A stretch of 6,752 bases of DNA from DATFBY01 sp035253585 (GCA_035253585.1 DATFBY010000153.1:1-6752), one strand, 5' to 3'; counted from the first letter of the stretch, positions 1 to 6,188 are shown. Program-made: numbers and translations. Notes: generated from the letters alone by a model not told the origin.

Positions 1-1388
1 TAGCTCGACGCGATCCTCTCCAACCCTTCCAGCCGTTTCACGTACGTCTCGAACGCTTCACGACGCGCGCCGGGGCGCGAGCCGGAGATGGCGTCGGCCG
101 CCTGCACGAGCACCGAGATCTCGCTCTCGTGCGGGACATCATCGTGGTGCGCCGCGATGCAATTCACGACTAGCGGATGCTCGCCGTACTTGGTGGCGAC
201 TTCGACGCCGAGCTGTACGTGTGTGCCCTCGTGGTCGTGCGTCAGCACTTTACCAACGTCGTGCAGCAGGGCGCCGCGGCGAGCCATTGTAGGATCGAGG
301 CCGAGCTCGGACGCCATCATTCCGGCCAGCCAGGCAACTTCCTTCGAATGCTGAAGGATGTTCTGTCCGTAACTGGTCCGATAATGCATACGTCCCACGA
401 GTCGGACGAGCTCCTGATGGAGGCCGTGCACTCCAGATTCGTACGCCGCCTGCTCTCCCATCTCCTGGATGGCCGTGTCGACCTCGCGCCGCGCTTTGGC
501 GACGACTTCTTCGATGCGACCAGGGTGAATCCGCCCGTCGGTCACCAGCTTCGAGAGCGCAAGGCGGGCCGTCTCGCGCCGAATCGGATCGAAGCACGAG
601 ACGACGACGGTATCGGGTGTATCGTCGATGATGACATCGACGCCCGTGGCCAGCTCGAATGCGCGAATGTTCCGCCCCTCGCGTCCGATGATGCGTCCTT
701 TCATCTCGTCGTTCGGGAGCGCGACCGATGACACCGTTATCTCGGCCGTGTGCTCGGCCGCGACTCGTTGGACGGCGAGAGCCACGATCTTCTTGGCCTC
801 GCGCTCGGCATTGCGGCGTGCGGTCTCGCGAATCTCGCGCAGGCGGTTGGCGGCCTCGGCGTGCGCTTCTTCCTCGAGGCGATGGATCAGCTCGGCTTTG
901 GCATCGGCGGCGGACATCCCGGCCAGCTGCTCGAGTCGTCGCCGCTCCTCGCCCAGGAGCTTTTCGAGCTCCCGCTCGCGCTCATCGACAGATTTTTCCT
1001 TGCGACCGAGCTCGCTGCTGCGGCGTCCGAGGTCTTTGTCGCGCTGCTCGAGGATGTCGAACTTGCGATCGAGATTCGTCTCGCGCTCTTGCGTTCGACG
1101 CTCGGCGCGCTCGAGCTCCTCTCGACGCTTGGCGGCCTCCGCCTCCCACTGCTCGCGGAGCTTGATCGTCTCTTCCTTTCCGGCAACGACCGCCGACTTG
1201 CGGAGCGTGTCCGACTCGCGCTTGGCCTCGTCGATGATTCGCTTCGCGGTCTCTTCGGCACCGGCTTTCGCCACTTGGTAGCCGCGCCGCTCGGCGGTGC
1301 GCCCAGCCGATCGCCCTACAAAGAAAAACGCCGCGGCGGCAACGACGACGAGCGCGCCAAGCGCGGCGAAAATCGCGGTTTGGTCCAT
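1..1388 (-). CDS. rny: Ribonuclease Y, 3'-truncated by the window edge
   Basis: RNase Y is a membrane-anchored endoribonuclease that starts mRNA decay. Reading down from the ATG at 1388-1386, the frame stays open for 462 codons to the window edge. Residues about 5-24 form a hydrophobic anchor (IFAALGALVVVAAAAFFFV), followed by a long charged coiled coil (about 40-205). A KH RNA-binding domain has the signature GRIIGREGRNIR (231-242) with its GxxG loop at 235-238. The HD phosphohydrolase domain shows His347 (ILQHSKEVA), the metal-binding pair His376-Asp377 (LLHDVGK), HEGTH (386-390) and Asp432 (QAADAIS). The family is about 520 residues long, so roughly 60 C-terminal residues lie outside the window. 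A GGAG sits 10 nt before the ATG, inside the base of a hairpin. The gene follows the zapA terminator, so it probably has its own promoter, which I could not identify. The family call is secure. Confidence 0.97.
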   Translation of the reverse strand, partial: MDQTAIFAALGALVVVAAAAFFFVGRSAGRTAERRGYQVAKAGAEETAKRIIDEAKRESDTLRKSAVVAGKEETIKLREQWEAEAAKRREELERAERRTQERETNLDRKFDILEQRDKDLGRRSSELGRKEKSVDERERELEKLLGEERRRLEQLAGMSAADAKAELIHRLEEEAHAEAANRLREIRETARRNAEREAKKIVALAVQRVAAEHTAEITVSSVALPNDEMKGRIIGREGRNIRAFELATGVDVIIDDTPDTVVVSCFDPIRRETARLALSKLVTDGRIHPGRIEEVVAKARREVDTAIQEMGEQAAYESGVHGLHQELVRLVGRMHYRTSYGQNILQHSKEVAWLAGMMASELGLDPTMARRGALLHDVGKVLTHDHEGTHVQLGVEVATKYGEHPLVVNCIAAHHDDVPHESEISVLVQAADAISGSRPGARREAFETYVKRLEGLERIASS

Positions 1389-1579
1389 TTGATCTATGCT
1401 CCAACGCGACGCTCGCGTCGCGGAGTCCAGGGAGAACCGCAAGCGAGGCCAACGTCAGTCTACTCGCGAGCGCACATCCGGACGACGCCGGCGAAGGGCG
1501 TGGATCGGGAGGGCTAACTACAACGAGCGCTTGACGCTACGGCGTCGCTGGGCACCTGTTACGGAAAGTACGTGTAACG
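1389..1579 (-). other. Noncoding leader between the zapA terminator and rny
   Basis: This stretch of about 190 nt holds no gene that I can support. On the minus strand it is rich in short inverted repeats. GTTAC/GTAAC arms (1578-1574 and 1562-1558) flank an 11-nt loop. GACGC/GCGTC (1546-1542 and 1537-1533) has a CGTA loop. GCGACGCC (1548-1541) could instead pair with GGCGTCGT (1489-1482). The hairpin at 1425-1399 sits over the rny start. The region must contain the rny promoter unless rny depends on read-through, but no convincing -35/-10 pair is visible. A small structured RNA is possible but not shown. Confidence 0.5.
1399..1425 (-). promoter_or_regulatory. Hairpin over the rny ribosome binding site
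   Basis: On the minus strand, 1422-1416 and 1411-1405 form a perfect 7-bp stem (CGCGACG with CGTCGCG) closed by a CGAG loop. Outside it, CTC (1425-1423) can pair with GAG (1401-1399), leaving a 3-nt bulge. That outer GAG belongs to the GGAG (1402-1399) that lies 10 nt before the rny ATG and is the only Shine-Dalgarno candidate. The fold would therefore partly mask ribosome binding. The pairing is read directly from the sequence; the regulatory role is an inference. Confidence 0.5.
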
Positions 1580-1607
1580 AAAAAAAAAGGCAACGCTCGC
1601 GCGTTGC
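1580..1607 (-). terminator. Rho-independent terminator after zapA
   Basis: On the minus strand, GCAACGC (1607-1601) pairs perfectly with GCGTTGC (1596-1590) around a GCGA tetraloop of the stable GNRA type. One C (1589) and nine T residues (1588-1580) follow. The stem begins at the first base after the zapA TGA stop. This is a textbook intrinsic terminator. It marks the end of the infC-to-zapA transcript and separates rny from it. Confidence 0.93.
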
Positions 1608-1934
1608 TCAACTGTTACCGGACGGTGAATTGGGGCCGCCGCCGCCGCGCTTGCTGGGCGGGAGCCAACGCCGCACCTCCTCGGTGAGCGATTCGATGAC
1701 CGTGGCCATCTCCGCCCGCGCGCCGCGCGCCGCGAACAGCTCATCGGTGATCTGAAGCGCCGCCAGGATCGCCGCTTTGTGCGATTCGACGACGTTGCCG
1801 CCGCCCATCACTCGGCGAATTGCCTCGTCCACGTACTGGGCGACGGCCCGTGTGTGCTCGGGCGTGGCATCGCTGCGGATGCCGTACTCCTCTCCCAGAA
1901 TCGTCACCTTGACCGACGTCTTCTTCTCGTTCAC
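1608..1934 (-). CDS. zapA: Cell division protein ZapA
   Basis: ZapA is a cytoplasmic protein that binds FtsZ and cross-links its filaments at the division ring. The product is 108 residues, the usual family size. It shows the ZapA pattern: an N-terminal beta segment (VKVTILGEEYGIRSD, 8-22), a helix with EHTRAVAQYVDEAIRRV (26-42), the conserved SHKAAILAALQITDELF (51-67), and a C-terminal helix (about 68-91) suited to the family's coiled-coil dimerisation. The tail after residue 92 is Gly/Pro/Ser-rich and probably disordered. The start is GTG (1934-1932), overlapping the stop of the upstream coiled-coil gene by 4 nt (GTGA). A GGAG lies 8 nt before it. Translation is therefore likely coupled. 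A strong terminator follows directly. Confidence 0.9.
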   Translation of the reverse strand: MNEKKTSVKVTILGEEYGIRSDATPEHTRAVAQYVDEAIRRVMGGGNVVESHKAAILAALQITDELFAARGARAEMATVIESLTEEVRRWLPPSKRGGGGPNSPSGNS

Positions 1935-2245
1935 CGGTCGAGCTCCATCTCATGCTGCTGCCGGAGGAAGCGCACACGGTCGAGTAGCTGCTGGGTACGA
2001 AGCTTGGCGGCGTTCAGCCGACGCTTGAGATCGGCGTTCTCCTTCTTGAGCTCGGACTCACGCGCCGACGAAGGTCCGGCGTGCGACGCATCGCGGCCGC
2101 CGCCCTCCTTGAGCCGTGTCTCGGCGAGCTGCGCGCGGCGCCGCCAACCCGCCATCTCGCTGCCGAGTACGTTGATCAACTTCTCGAGCTCCTTGAATGC
2201 CGCGACATCCGGCCGTGCGTTGTCAGCCCGTTCGCTGTTTGACAC
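1931..2245 (-). CDS. Small coiled-coil protein, possibly ZapB-like
   Basis: I do not recognise a named family with certainty. The product has 104 residues from a GTG start at 2245-2243. I chose this start because AAGGAG (2257-2252) sits 6 nt before it; a start further upstream would overlap pheT by about 100 nt. The protein is highly charged and almost entirely helical. A first heptad-rich segment (about 16-46, FKELEKLINVLGSEMAGWRR) is followed by a Gly/Ser-rich linker (47-62) and a second long segment (63-103, including ELKKENADLKRRL and LLDRVRFLRQQ). It has no signal peptide, membrane segment or cysteine. It overlaps the pheT stop by 23 nt and the zapA start by 4 nt. Its position directly before zapA suggests a division role, like the short coiled-coil protein ZapB that partners ZapA elsewhere. 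That function is an inference; the coding call is firmer. Confidence 0.75.
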   Translation of the reverse strand: MSNSERADNARPDVAAFKELEKLINVLGSEMAGWRRRAQLAETRLKEGGGRDASHAGPSSARESELKKENADLKRRLNAAKLRTQQLLDRVRFLRQQHEMELDR

Positions 2246-4676
2246 CGAGCTCTCCTTCGAGGGTGCGAAGCAGCTTCTCCCGCCGACCGACGATCTCCTT
2301 GTCGCGTAGAGTGCGCTCGGCATGGCGGAACGTCAACCGCCAGGCGAGGCTGCGGAATCCATCCGGGACACCATTCCCCCGATACTCATCGAACAGCACG
2401 AGGCGCTCGAGAAGATCACCCCCTTCGGCGCGAATGACGCGCTCGATGCGTTCGGCGGGCATGTCGTTCGGGACGAGGAGCGCAAGATCGAACTCGGCTG
2501 CAGGCGTCGTCGGAAGTGGAACGTACCGATGCGCGAGCTCGGCAGGATGCGGAGCTTCTTGTTGCGTGCCGTGCGTGTTGCGGCCGGGCGGCGCGACCGG
2601 CGTCGAGTCAATGCGCGACAGCATGATCTCTACGCCGTACGCGGCAGCCGCCCACACCGGTGCATCCAGTGACAAGCGGCGTACGGCTCCACGGTCTTCA
2701 CCGTCGACGACCACTCGCCAAAGCTCGCCGGACGCCCCTGACACGGGTCGAAGCTCGTGCGAGGCGGTGGCAAGAGACGTTGCAATCGCTTCTCCGAGGG
2801 CCTTGGCGTCCCACTCGTCGAAATCCGGCGTCGTTTCGTCCGTCCAGTGTGGCGGATTGCGATGACCCATGAGCACCGCCGCGACGCGGAGCTCCTCGTT
2901 AGGCATCGCTCTCCCGTTGCTCGCCGGCGCGAACGCGGAGCCGATCTCGAAGATGCGGACGTCGCGCTGCATGTGCGTCAAGTTGTACTCCGCCCGGCGA
3001 GCGAGAGTATCGAGCAGATCGCGCCGCAAGTACGCCTCGTTCTCGGACAGCGGGTTGGCCACCCGCACGAAGCCATGCTCGGCGCCGGGCACGAAGGGCA
3101 TCGCGCGCGTCTCGAGCAGGCCGCGTGCGATGAGTAGCTCCCGGAGTCGGCGAGAGAGCACCGCATCGGGCGATTCAGGGACACGACCCGGACGGAAGGG
3201 GCGCAGCTCGTCGGGGAACGTGTCGTAGCCACGCAGGCGCGCGATCTCCTCCACCAGGTCGACTTCGCGCGTGACGTCGCGGCGCCAGGAGGGAATTGCG
3301 ACACGCAGACGATCGGGGCTGTCGGAGTGGCGAATGTCGAAGCCGACGGAGGTGAGCAGCTTGCGGATCTCGTCAGGCGTGACGCGCTCGCCAAGAAGAC
3401 GCGAGGCTCGCTCGTGCCGGACACCGAGCTCACGCCGCGGGCGCGGCATTGGATAGAGATCGATCGGCGCACCGGCAATGCTGCCACCGGCAACTGCGAC
3501 GATGAGCTGCACGGCGCGGGCAAGTGCGATCGGCGGCAGCTCGGGATCCGTGCCGCGCTCGAAGCGGTAGCTCGCATCGGTGGAAAGTCCGAGGGCGCGT
3601 CTCGTGCGACGCACGGCGGACGGGTCGAAGTGCGCCACCTCGAGAAGGATGTTGCCGGTCGTCTCACTCACTTCGCTGGCTGCGCCGCCCATGACGCCGG
3701 CGATTGCCGTGGCGCGCTCGCCGTCGGCAATGACAGTCATCCACGTTTCGAGCTTTCGATCGACGCCGTCGAGGGTGGTGACACGTTCGTCGGCCCGCGC
3801 CCGCCTGACGACCACGGCCGACTTCCCGAGCTTGTCGGCGTCGAAGGCGTGCATGGGCTGACCGAGCTCGTGCAGCAGGTAGTTGGTGATGTCGACGACG
3901 TTGTTGATCGGACGTCCGCCGATCGAGAGTAGCCGTTGAACGAGCCAGTCCGGGCTGGGCGCGATGCGTACCCCTTTGATCTGCACCGCCATGTAGCGCG
4001 GTGATCCCTCCGGATCGTCGAGGCGCACTTCGATGTCGCCGGCGGGTCCGCGCTGCGGCTCGCGACGAGCCTGCGGAACGGGTTCCCGTGTCCCGTCGAC
4101 GAGATCGGGAAGGGACACCGTGAGACCGGTCGCCGCCGCGATCTCGCGGCCCAGTCCATGGTGAGAGAGCAGATCGGGGCGAATCGGAGGAACGTCGATC
4201 ACGAGCCGTGTGTCGCCGACGGCGACGGCCTGGAGAAACGGCGTGCCCGGGGCGGCGTCAGTGTCGAGCTCGAGGATCCCCAGGTGCTCGTCGCTGAGTC
4301 CGAGCTCGCGCGCGGAGCAGAGCATGCCGTTCGACATGGCGCCGCGGATCTTTCGCTTCTCCAGCTTCACGCCGCCGGGGAGGGTGGCGCCGGCAGGAGC
4401 GAAGGGATACCGCTTTCCGGCGCGAACGTTCGCCGCGCCACAGACGACGTCGAGCATCTCGCCGGTGCCGGCATCGACTTTCGTAACCCAGAGATGATCG
4501 GCGTTCGGATGGCGCGATGCTTCGACGACCAGTCCGATCACCACCTCTGAGAGATCGTCGCGCAGCGACACGAGATCATCGACCGTCGCCGTACGCGAGG
4601 TGATGAGATCTCTGAGCTGCGTCGGACTAAGCTCAAAAGGCACCAGTGCTTTGAGCCACGCGTAGGAGGCGTTCAT
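2223..4676 (-). CDS. pheT: Phenylalanine--tRNA ligase beta subunit
   Basis: This is the beta chain of the cytoplasmic alpha2-beta2 enzyme that charges tRNA-Phe; the beta chain carries tRNA recognition and editing of Tyr-tRNA-Phe. Its 817 residues are near the usual bacterial length of about 800. Domains in order: an N-terminal B1 part (1-40); an EMAP-type tRNA-binding OB fold (about 44-150, HPNADHLWVTKVD, VCGAANVRAGKRYPFA, SNGMLCSARELGL); the B3/B4 editing module (about 215-400, NNVVDITNYLLHELGQPMHAFD, LLEVAHFDP), where His276 and Glu346 look like the editing-site equivalents; B5 (about 410-485, IPSWRRDV, DLVEEIARLRGYD); a catalytic-like core (about 500-690); and a C-terminal FDX-ACB domain (about 718-812, LFDEYRGNGVPDGFRSLAWRL split as LFDEYRGNGV then SLAWRLTF). 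The ATG overlaps the pheS stop by 4 nt (ATGA), with no clear Shine-Dalgarno, so translation probably depends on coupling to pheS. The chain is intact. Confidence 0.98.
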   Translation of the reverse strand: MNASYAWLKALVPFELSPTQLRDLITSRTATVDDLVSLRDDLSEVVIGLVVEASRHPNADHLWVTKVDAGTGEMLDVVCGAANVRAGKRYPFAPAGATLPGGVKLEKRKIRGAMSNGMLCSARELGLSDEHLGILELDTDAAPGTPFLQAVAVGDTRLVIDVPPIRPDLLSHHGLGREIAAATGLTVSLPDLVDGTREPVPQARREPQRGPAGDIEVRLDDPEGSPRYMAVQIKGVRIAPSPDWLVQRLLSIGGRPINNVVDITNYLLHELGQPMHAFDADKLGKSAVVVRRARADERVTTLDGVDRKLETWMTVIADGERATAIAGVMGGAASEVSETTGNILLEVAHFDPSAVRRTRRALGLSTDASYRFERGTDPELPPIALARAVQLIVAVAGGSIAGAPIDLYPMPRPRRELGVRHERASRLLGERVTPDEIRKLLTSVGFDIRHSDSPDRLRVAIPSWRRDVTREVDLVEEIARLRGYDTFPDELRPFRPGRVPESPDAVLSRRLRELLIARGLLETRAMPFVPGAEHGFVRVANPLSENEAYLRRDLLDTLARRAEYNLTHMQRDVRIFEIGSAFAPASNGRAMPNEELRVAAVLMGHRNPPHWTDETTPDFDEWDAKALGEAIATSLATASHELRPVSGASGELWRVVVDGEDRGAVRRLSLDAPVWAAAAYGVEIMLSRIDSTPVAPPGRNTHGTQQEAPHPAELAHRYVPLPTTPAAEFDLALLVPNDMPAERIERVIRAEGGDLLERLVLFDEYRGNGVPDGFRSLAWRLTFRHAERTLRDKEIVGRREKLLRTLEGELGVKQRTG
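2252..2257 (-). promoter_or_regulatory. Ribosome binding site that sets the coiled-coil gene start
   Basis: AAGGAG on the minus strand, inside the last codons of pheT, lies 6 nt before the GTG at 2245-2243. It is among the best Shine-Dalgarno matches in the window. It supports the 104-codon form of the downstream gene over a longer form starting near 2323. Confidence 0.75.
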
Positions 4677-5701
4677 TTAACGAACTGCGAGAGGAACCGC
4701 ACATCCGAATCGTAGAGAAGTCGGATGTCAGGGATGCCGTAGCGCAGCATAGCGATCCGCGCGGGTCCCATCCCGAAGGCCCATCCCGAATACCGCTCGC
4801 TGTCTACACCGGCCTGCTCGAACACCGCGGGGTGCACCATGCCCGAACCGAGGATCTCCATCCAGCCGGTTCCCTTGCAGCTTGGACAGCCACTCCCGCC
4901 GCACAGTCGGCACTCCACGTCCATCTCGGCCGACGGCTCCGTGAATGGGAAGTAGCTCGGGCGGAACCGCGTGCGCGTCTTGCCGAAAAAGCGGTTGGCG
5001 AAGTGAGTGAGGGTCGCCTTCAGATCGACGAATCCGACTCCTTCATCGATGGACAGCCCCTCGATCTGCGAGAACATCGGCGCGTGTGAGGCGTCGAAGA
5101 AGTCGCGGCGGTAGACATTCCCCGGCGCGAGGATGCGGATGGGCGGCGCGTAGCGCTGGAGCGTGCGCACCTGTACCGGCGACGTGTGCGTCCGCAGGAG
5201 TACGTCATCGGAGAGGTACAGTGTGTCGTGCATGTCCATCGCCGGATGGTCGTGCGGGAAGTTGAGCGACCCGAAGTTGTACCATTCGCTTTCCGCCTCG
5301 GGACCCGTGGCGACGGTGAAGCCGATCTCGCGAAAGATTTCTTCGATTTCCTCGATGACCAGCGTGACCGGATGCTTCCCTCCCTTCCAGATCTCACGTG
5401 ACGGCATGGTGAGATCGAGCGTCGGCGCTGCCGGGGCGCGGCCCGCGAGCGTGCTCTCCGCGGCGTCCAGTGCCTCCTCGAGCACCGTCTTCACGCGATT
5501 GACGGCCGCGCCCGCCTCGGGGCGCGCTTCCGCCTCCAGCGTGGGGAGGAGCCGCATGAGCTCGGTGAGGCGCCCGCTCTTTCTCCCGAGCAGTGCCGTG
5601 CGCACGTCCCTCAGCTCATCGGCTGAGGAAGCGCGCTCGACCTGCTCGCGACCCGAGCGTTCGAGGAGAGAGACTTGTTCGAGGAAATCGCGCAAAGGCA
5701 T
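4673..5701 (-). CDS. pheS: Phenylalanine--tRNA ligase alpha subunit
   Basis: This is the catalytic alpha chain, a class II synthetase that activates Phe with ATP and transfers it to tRNA-Phe. It has 342 residues, normal for the family. An N-terminal coiled-coil arm (about 1-90) is followed by motif 1 (HPVTLVIEEIEEIFREIGF, 110-128), the segments FPHDHPAMDMHDT (148-160) and RTHTSPVQVRTL (170-181), motif 2 (PGNVYRRDFFDASHAPMFSQ, 193-212), FTEPSAEMDV (253-262) and motif 3 (GWAFGMGPARIAMLRYGI, 306-323). Cys264, Cys267, Cys272 and Cys275 form a CxxC-x4-CxxC knuckle just before GWMEILGSGMVHP; similar inserts occur in other bacterial PheS proteins. The first ATG is used because the N-terminal arm then has its expected length. 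No Shine-Dalgarno precedes it, and the repeat element at 5702-5812 runs right up to the start codon. The stop overlaps the pheT ATG. Confidence 0.98.
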   Translation of the reverse strand: MPLRDFLEQVSLLERSGREQVERASSADELRDVRTALLGRKSGRLTELMRLLPTLEAEARPEAGAAVNRVKTVLEEALDAAESTLAGRAPAAPTLDLTMPSREIWKGGKHPVTLVIEEIEEIFREIGFTVATGPEAESEWYNFGSLNFPHDHPAMDMHDTLYLSDDVLLRTHTSPVQVRTLQRYAPPIRILAPGNVYRRDFFDASHAPMFSQIEGLSIDEGVGFVDLKATLTHFANRFFGKTRTRFRPSYFPFTEPSAEMDVECRLCGGSGCPSCKGTGWMEILGSGMVHPAVFEQAGVDSERYSGWAFGMGPARIAMLRYGIPDIRLLYDSDVRFLSQFVK

Positions 5702-5812
5702 GGGAAACGAGAAACGGGAAACGGAACCGGGAACGGCGAAAAAGCGGGAAGTGCGGGCAGAACCGAATTCGGTGTGCCGGCGCTTCCCGCTTCCCGTTCC
5801 CGCTTCCCGTTG
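5702..5812 (-). repeat. GGGAA-unit inverted repeat filling the rplT-pheS gap
   Basis: The whole gap is built of short units. On the plus strand the left arm has GGGAA at 5702, 5716, 5729 and 5746, with degenerate copies between, arranged mostly as heptads such as GGGAAAC. The right arm has TTCCC at 5784, 5791, 5797 and 5804, spaced 7, 6 and 7 nt. The arms are complementary: 5742-5751 (AAGCGGGAAG) pairs perfectly with 5783-5792, and CCGGGAACGG-type and ACGGGAA-type segments can pair further out. The centre is a perfect 12-nt palindrome, ACCGAATTCGGT (5762-5773). It reads as a long imperfect hairpin. Its role is unknown; it could be a dispersed intergenic repeat, an attenuator or an RNA stabiliser. 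Confidence 0.85.
5739..5792 (-). terminator. Possible attenuator-like stem with T run before pheS
   Basis: Inside the repeat element, minus-strand AAGCGGGAAG (5792-5783) pairs perfectly over 10 bp with CTTCCCGCTT (5751-5742). A T run (5743-5739) overlaps and follows the stem. The 31-nt loop holds the ACCGAATTCGGT palindrome, which can form an inner stem. This resembles a weak intrinsic terminator or attenuator between rplT and pheS. The T run is short, and rival pairings within the repeat are likely, so termination in vivo is uncertain. Confidence 0.35.
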
Positions 5813-6175
5813 TTAGGCGGCGTTCAGTGCGGTCCGCGCCTTCTCCGCAAGGATCGTAAACGCGGCCGGATCGTGCACCGCGAGATCGGCGAGGATTTTT
5901 CGGTCGACCTCGATTCCCGCCTTCTTGAGTCCGCTCATGAACACCGAGTAGCTCATGTCGTTCAGACGAGCGGCCGCATTGATGCGCGTGATCCAGAGGC
6001 GACGGAAATCGCGCTTCTTGTTTTTCCGATCGCGGTACGCATAGCGCCATCCGCGCTCGACATTTTCCTTGGCGGCCTTCCACAACTTGCTGCGGGCGCC
6101 GTACGCACCGCGGGCCGCCTTCATGACCTGCTTCTTGCGCTTCAGGCGCGCGACGTTGGACTTGACGCGTGGCAT
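5813..6175 (-). CDS. rplT: 50S ribosomal protein L20
   Basis: L20 binds 23S rRNA early in assembly of the large ribosomal subunit; in several bacteria it also represses its own operon by binding mRNA. The product has 120 residues, against 117-119 in most species. It shows the long basic N-terminal helix (MPRVKSNVARLKRKKQVMKA, 1-20), the hallmark KKRDFRRLWITRINAAAR (53-70), and the C-terminal globular part with YSVFMSGLKKAGIEVDRK (76-93) and LADLAVHD. The ATG has a strong AAGGGAG (6188-6182) 6 nt upstream that overlaps the rpmI stop. The gap to rpmI is 12 nt. The TAA stop directly abuts the GGGAA repeat element. Any L20-binding autoregulatory leader would lie upstream of infC or rpmI, and none is obvious here. 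Confidence 0.98.
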   Translation of the reverse strand: MPRVKSNVARLKRKKQVMKAARGAYGARSKLWKAAKENVERGWRYAYRDRKNKKRDFRRLWITRINAAARLNDMSYSVFMSGLKKAGIEVDRKILADLAVHDPAAFTILAEKARTALNAA

Positions 6176-6181
6176 TGGTGT

Positions 6182-6188
6182 CTCCCTT
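6182..6188 (-). promoter_or_regulatory. Ribosome binding site of rplT
   Basis: AAGGGAG on the minus strand lies 6 nt before the rplT ATG and shares bases with the TAA stop of rpmI (TAAAGGGAG). It is a strong site and fits a tightly packed, possibly coupled rpmI-rplT pair. Confidence 0.75.

Noticed and set aside
750..1517. Long plus-strand frame of 255 codons opposite rny
   Set aside because: It lies opposite the well-supported RNase Y coding sequence and has no domain of its own. Its Leu/Ala-rich composition is what the antisense of a charged coiled coil gives.
1531..1562. Plus-strand TTGACG as a -35 promoter element
   Set aside because: The best -10 candidate (TGTTAC) is at a poor spacing of about 20 nt, and no plus-strand gene lies downstream.
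1389..1579. 6S RNA (ssrS) next to zapA
   Set aside because: In Proteobacteria the 6S gene often neighbours zapA, and a CCTGGAC segment is present. However, I could not build the closing stem, central bubble and terminal stem of 6S, and a full 6S RNA would leave little room for the rny promoter and leader. A covariance search would decide.
1556..1618. Repeated CTGTTAC at 1556-1562 and 1612-1618
   Set aside because: This is only a 7-nt match, and one copy lies inside the last codons of zapA. It is too short to call an operator or an attachment site.
1396..1755. Plus-strand open frame across the zapA-rny gap
   Set aside because: It runs antisense through the zapA terminator and zapA itself, is Arg/Ser-rich with no recognisable domain, and looks like a by-product of GC-rich DNA.
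1931..2323. Longer 130-codon form of the coiled-coil gene
   Set aside because: It would overlap pheT by about 100 nt, and its extra N-terminus has no helical pattern. The GTG at 2245 with AAGGAG 6 nt upstream is a better start.
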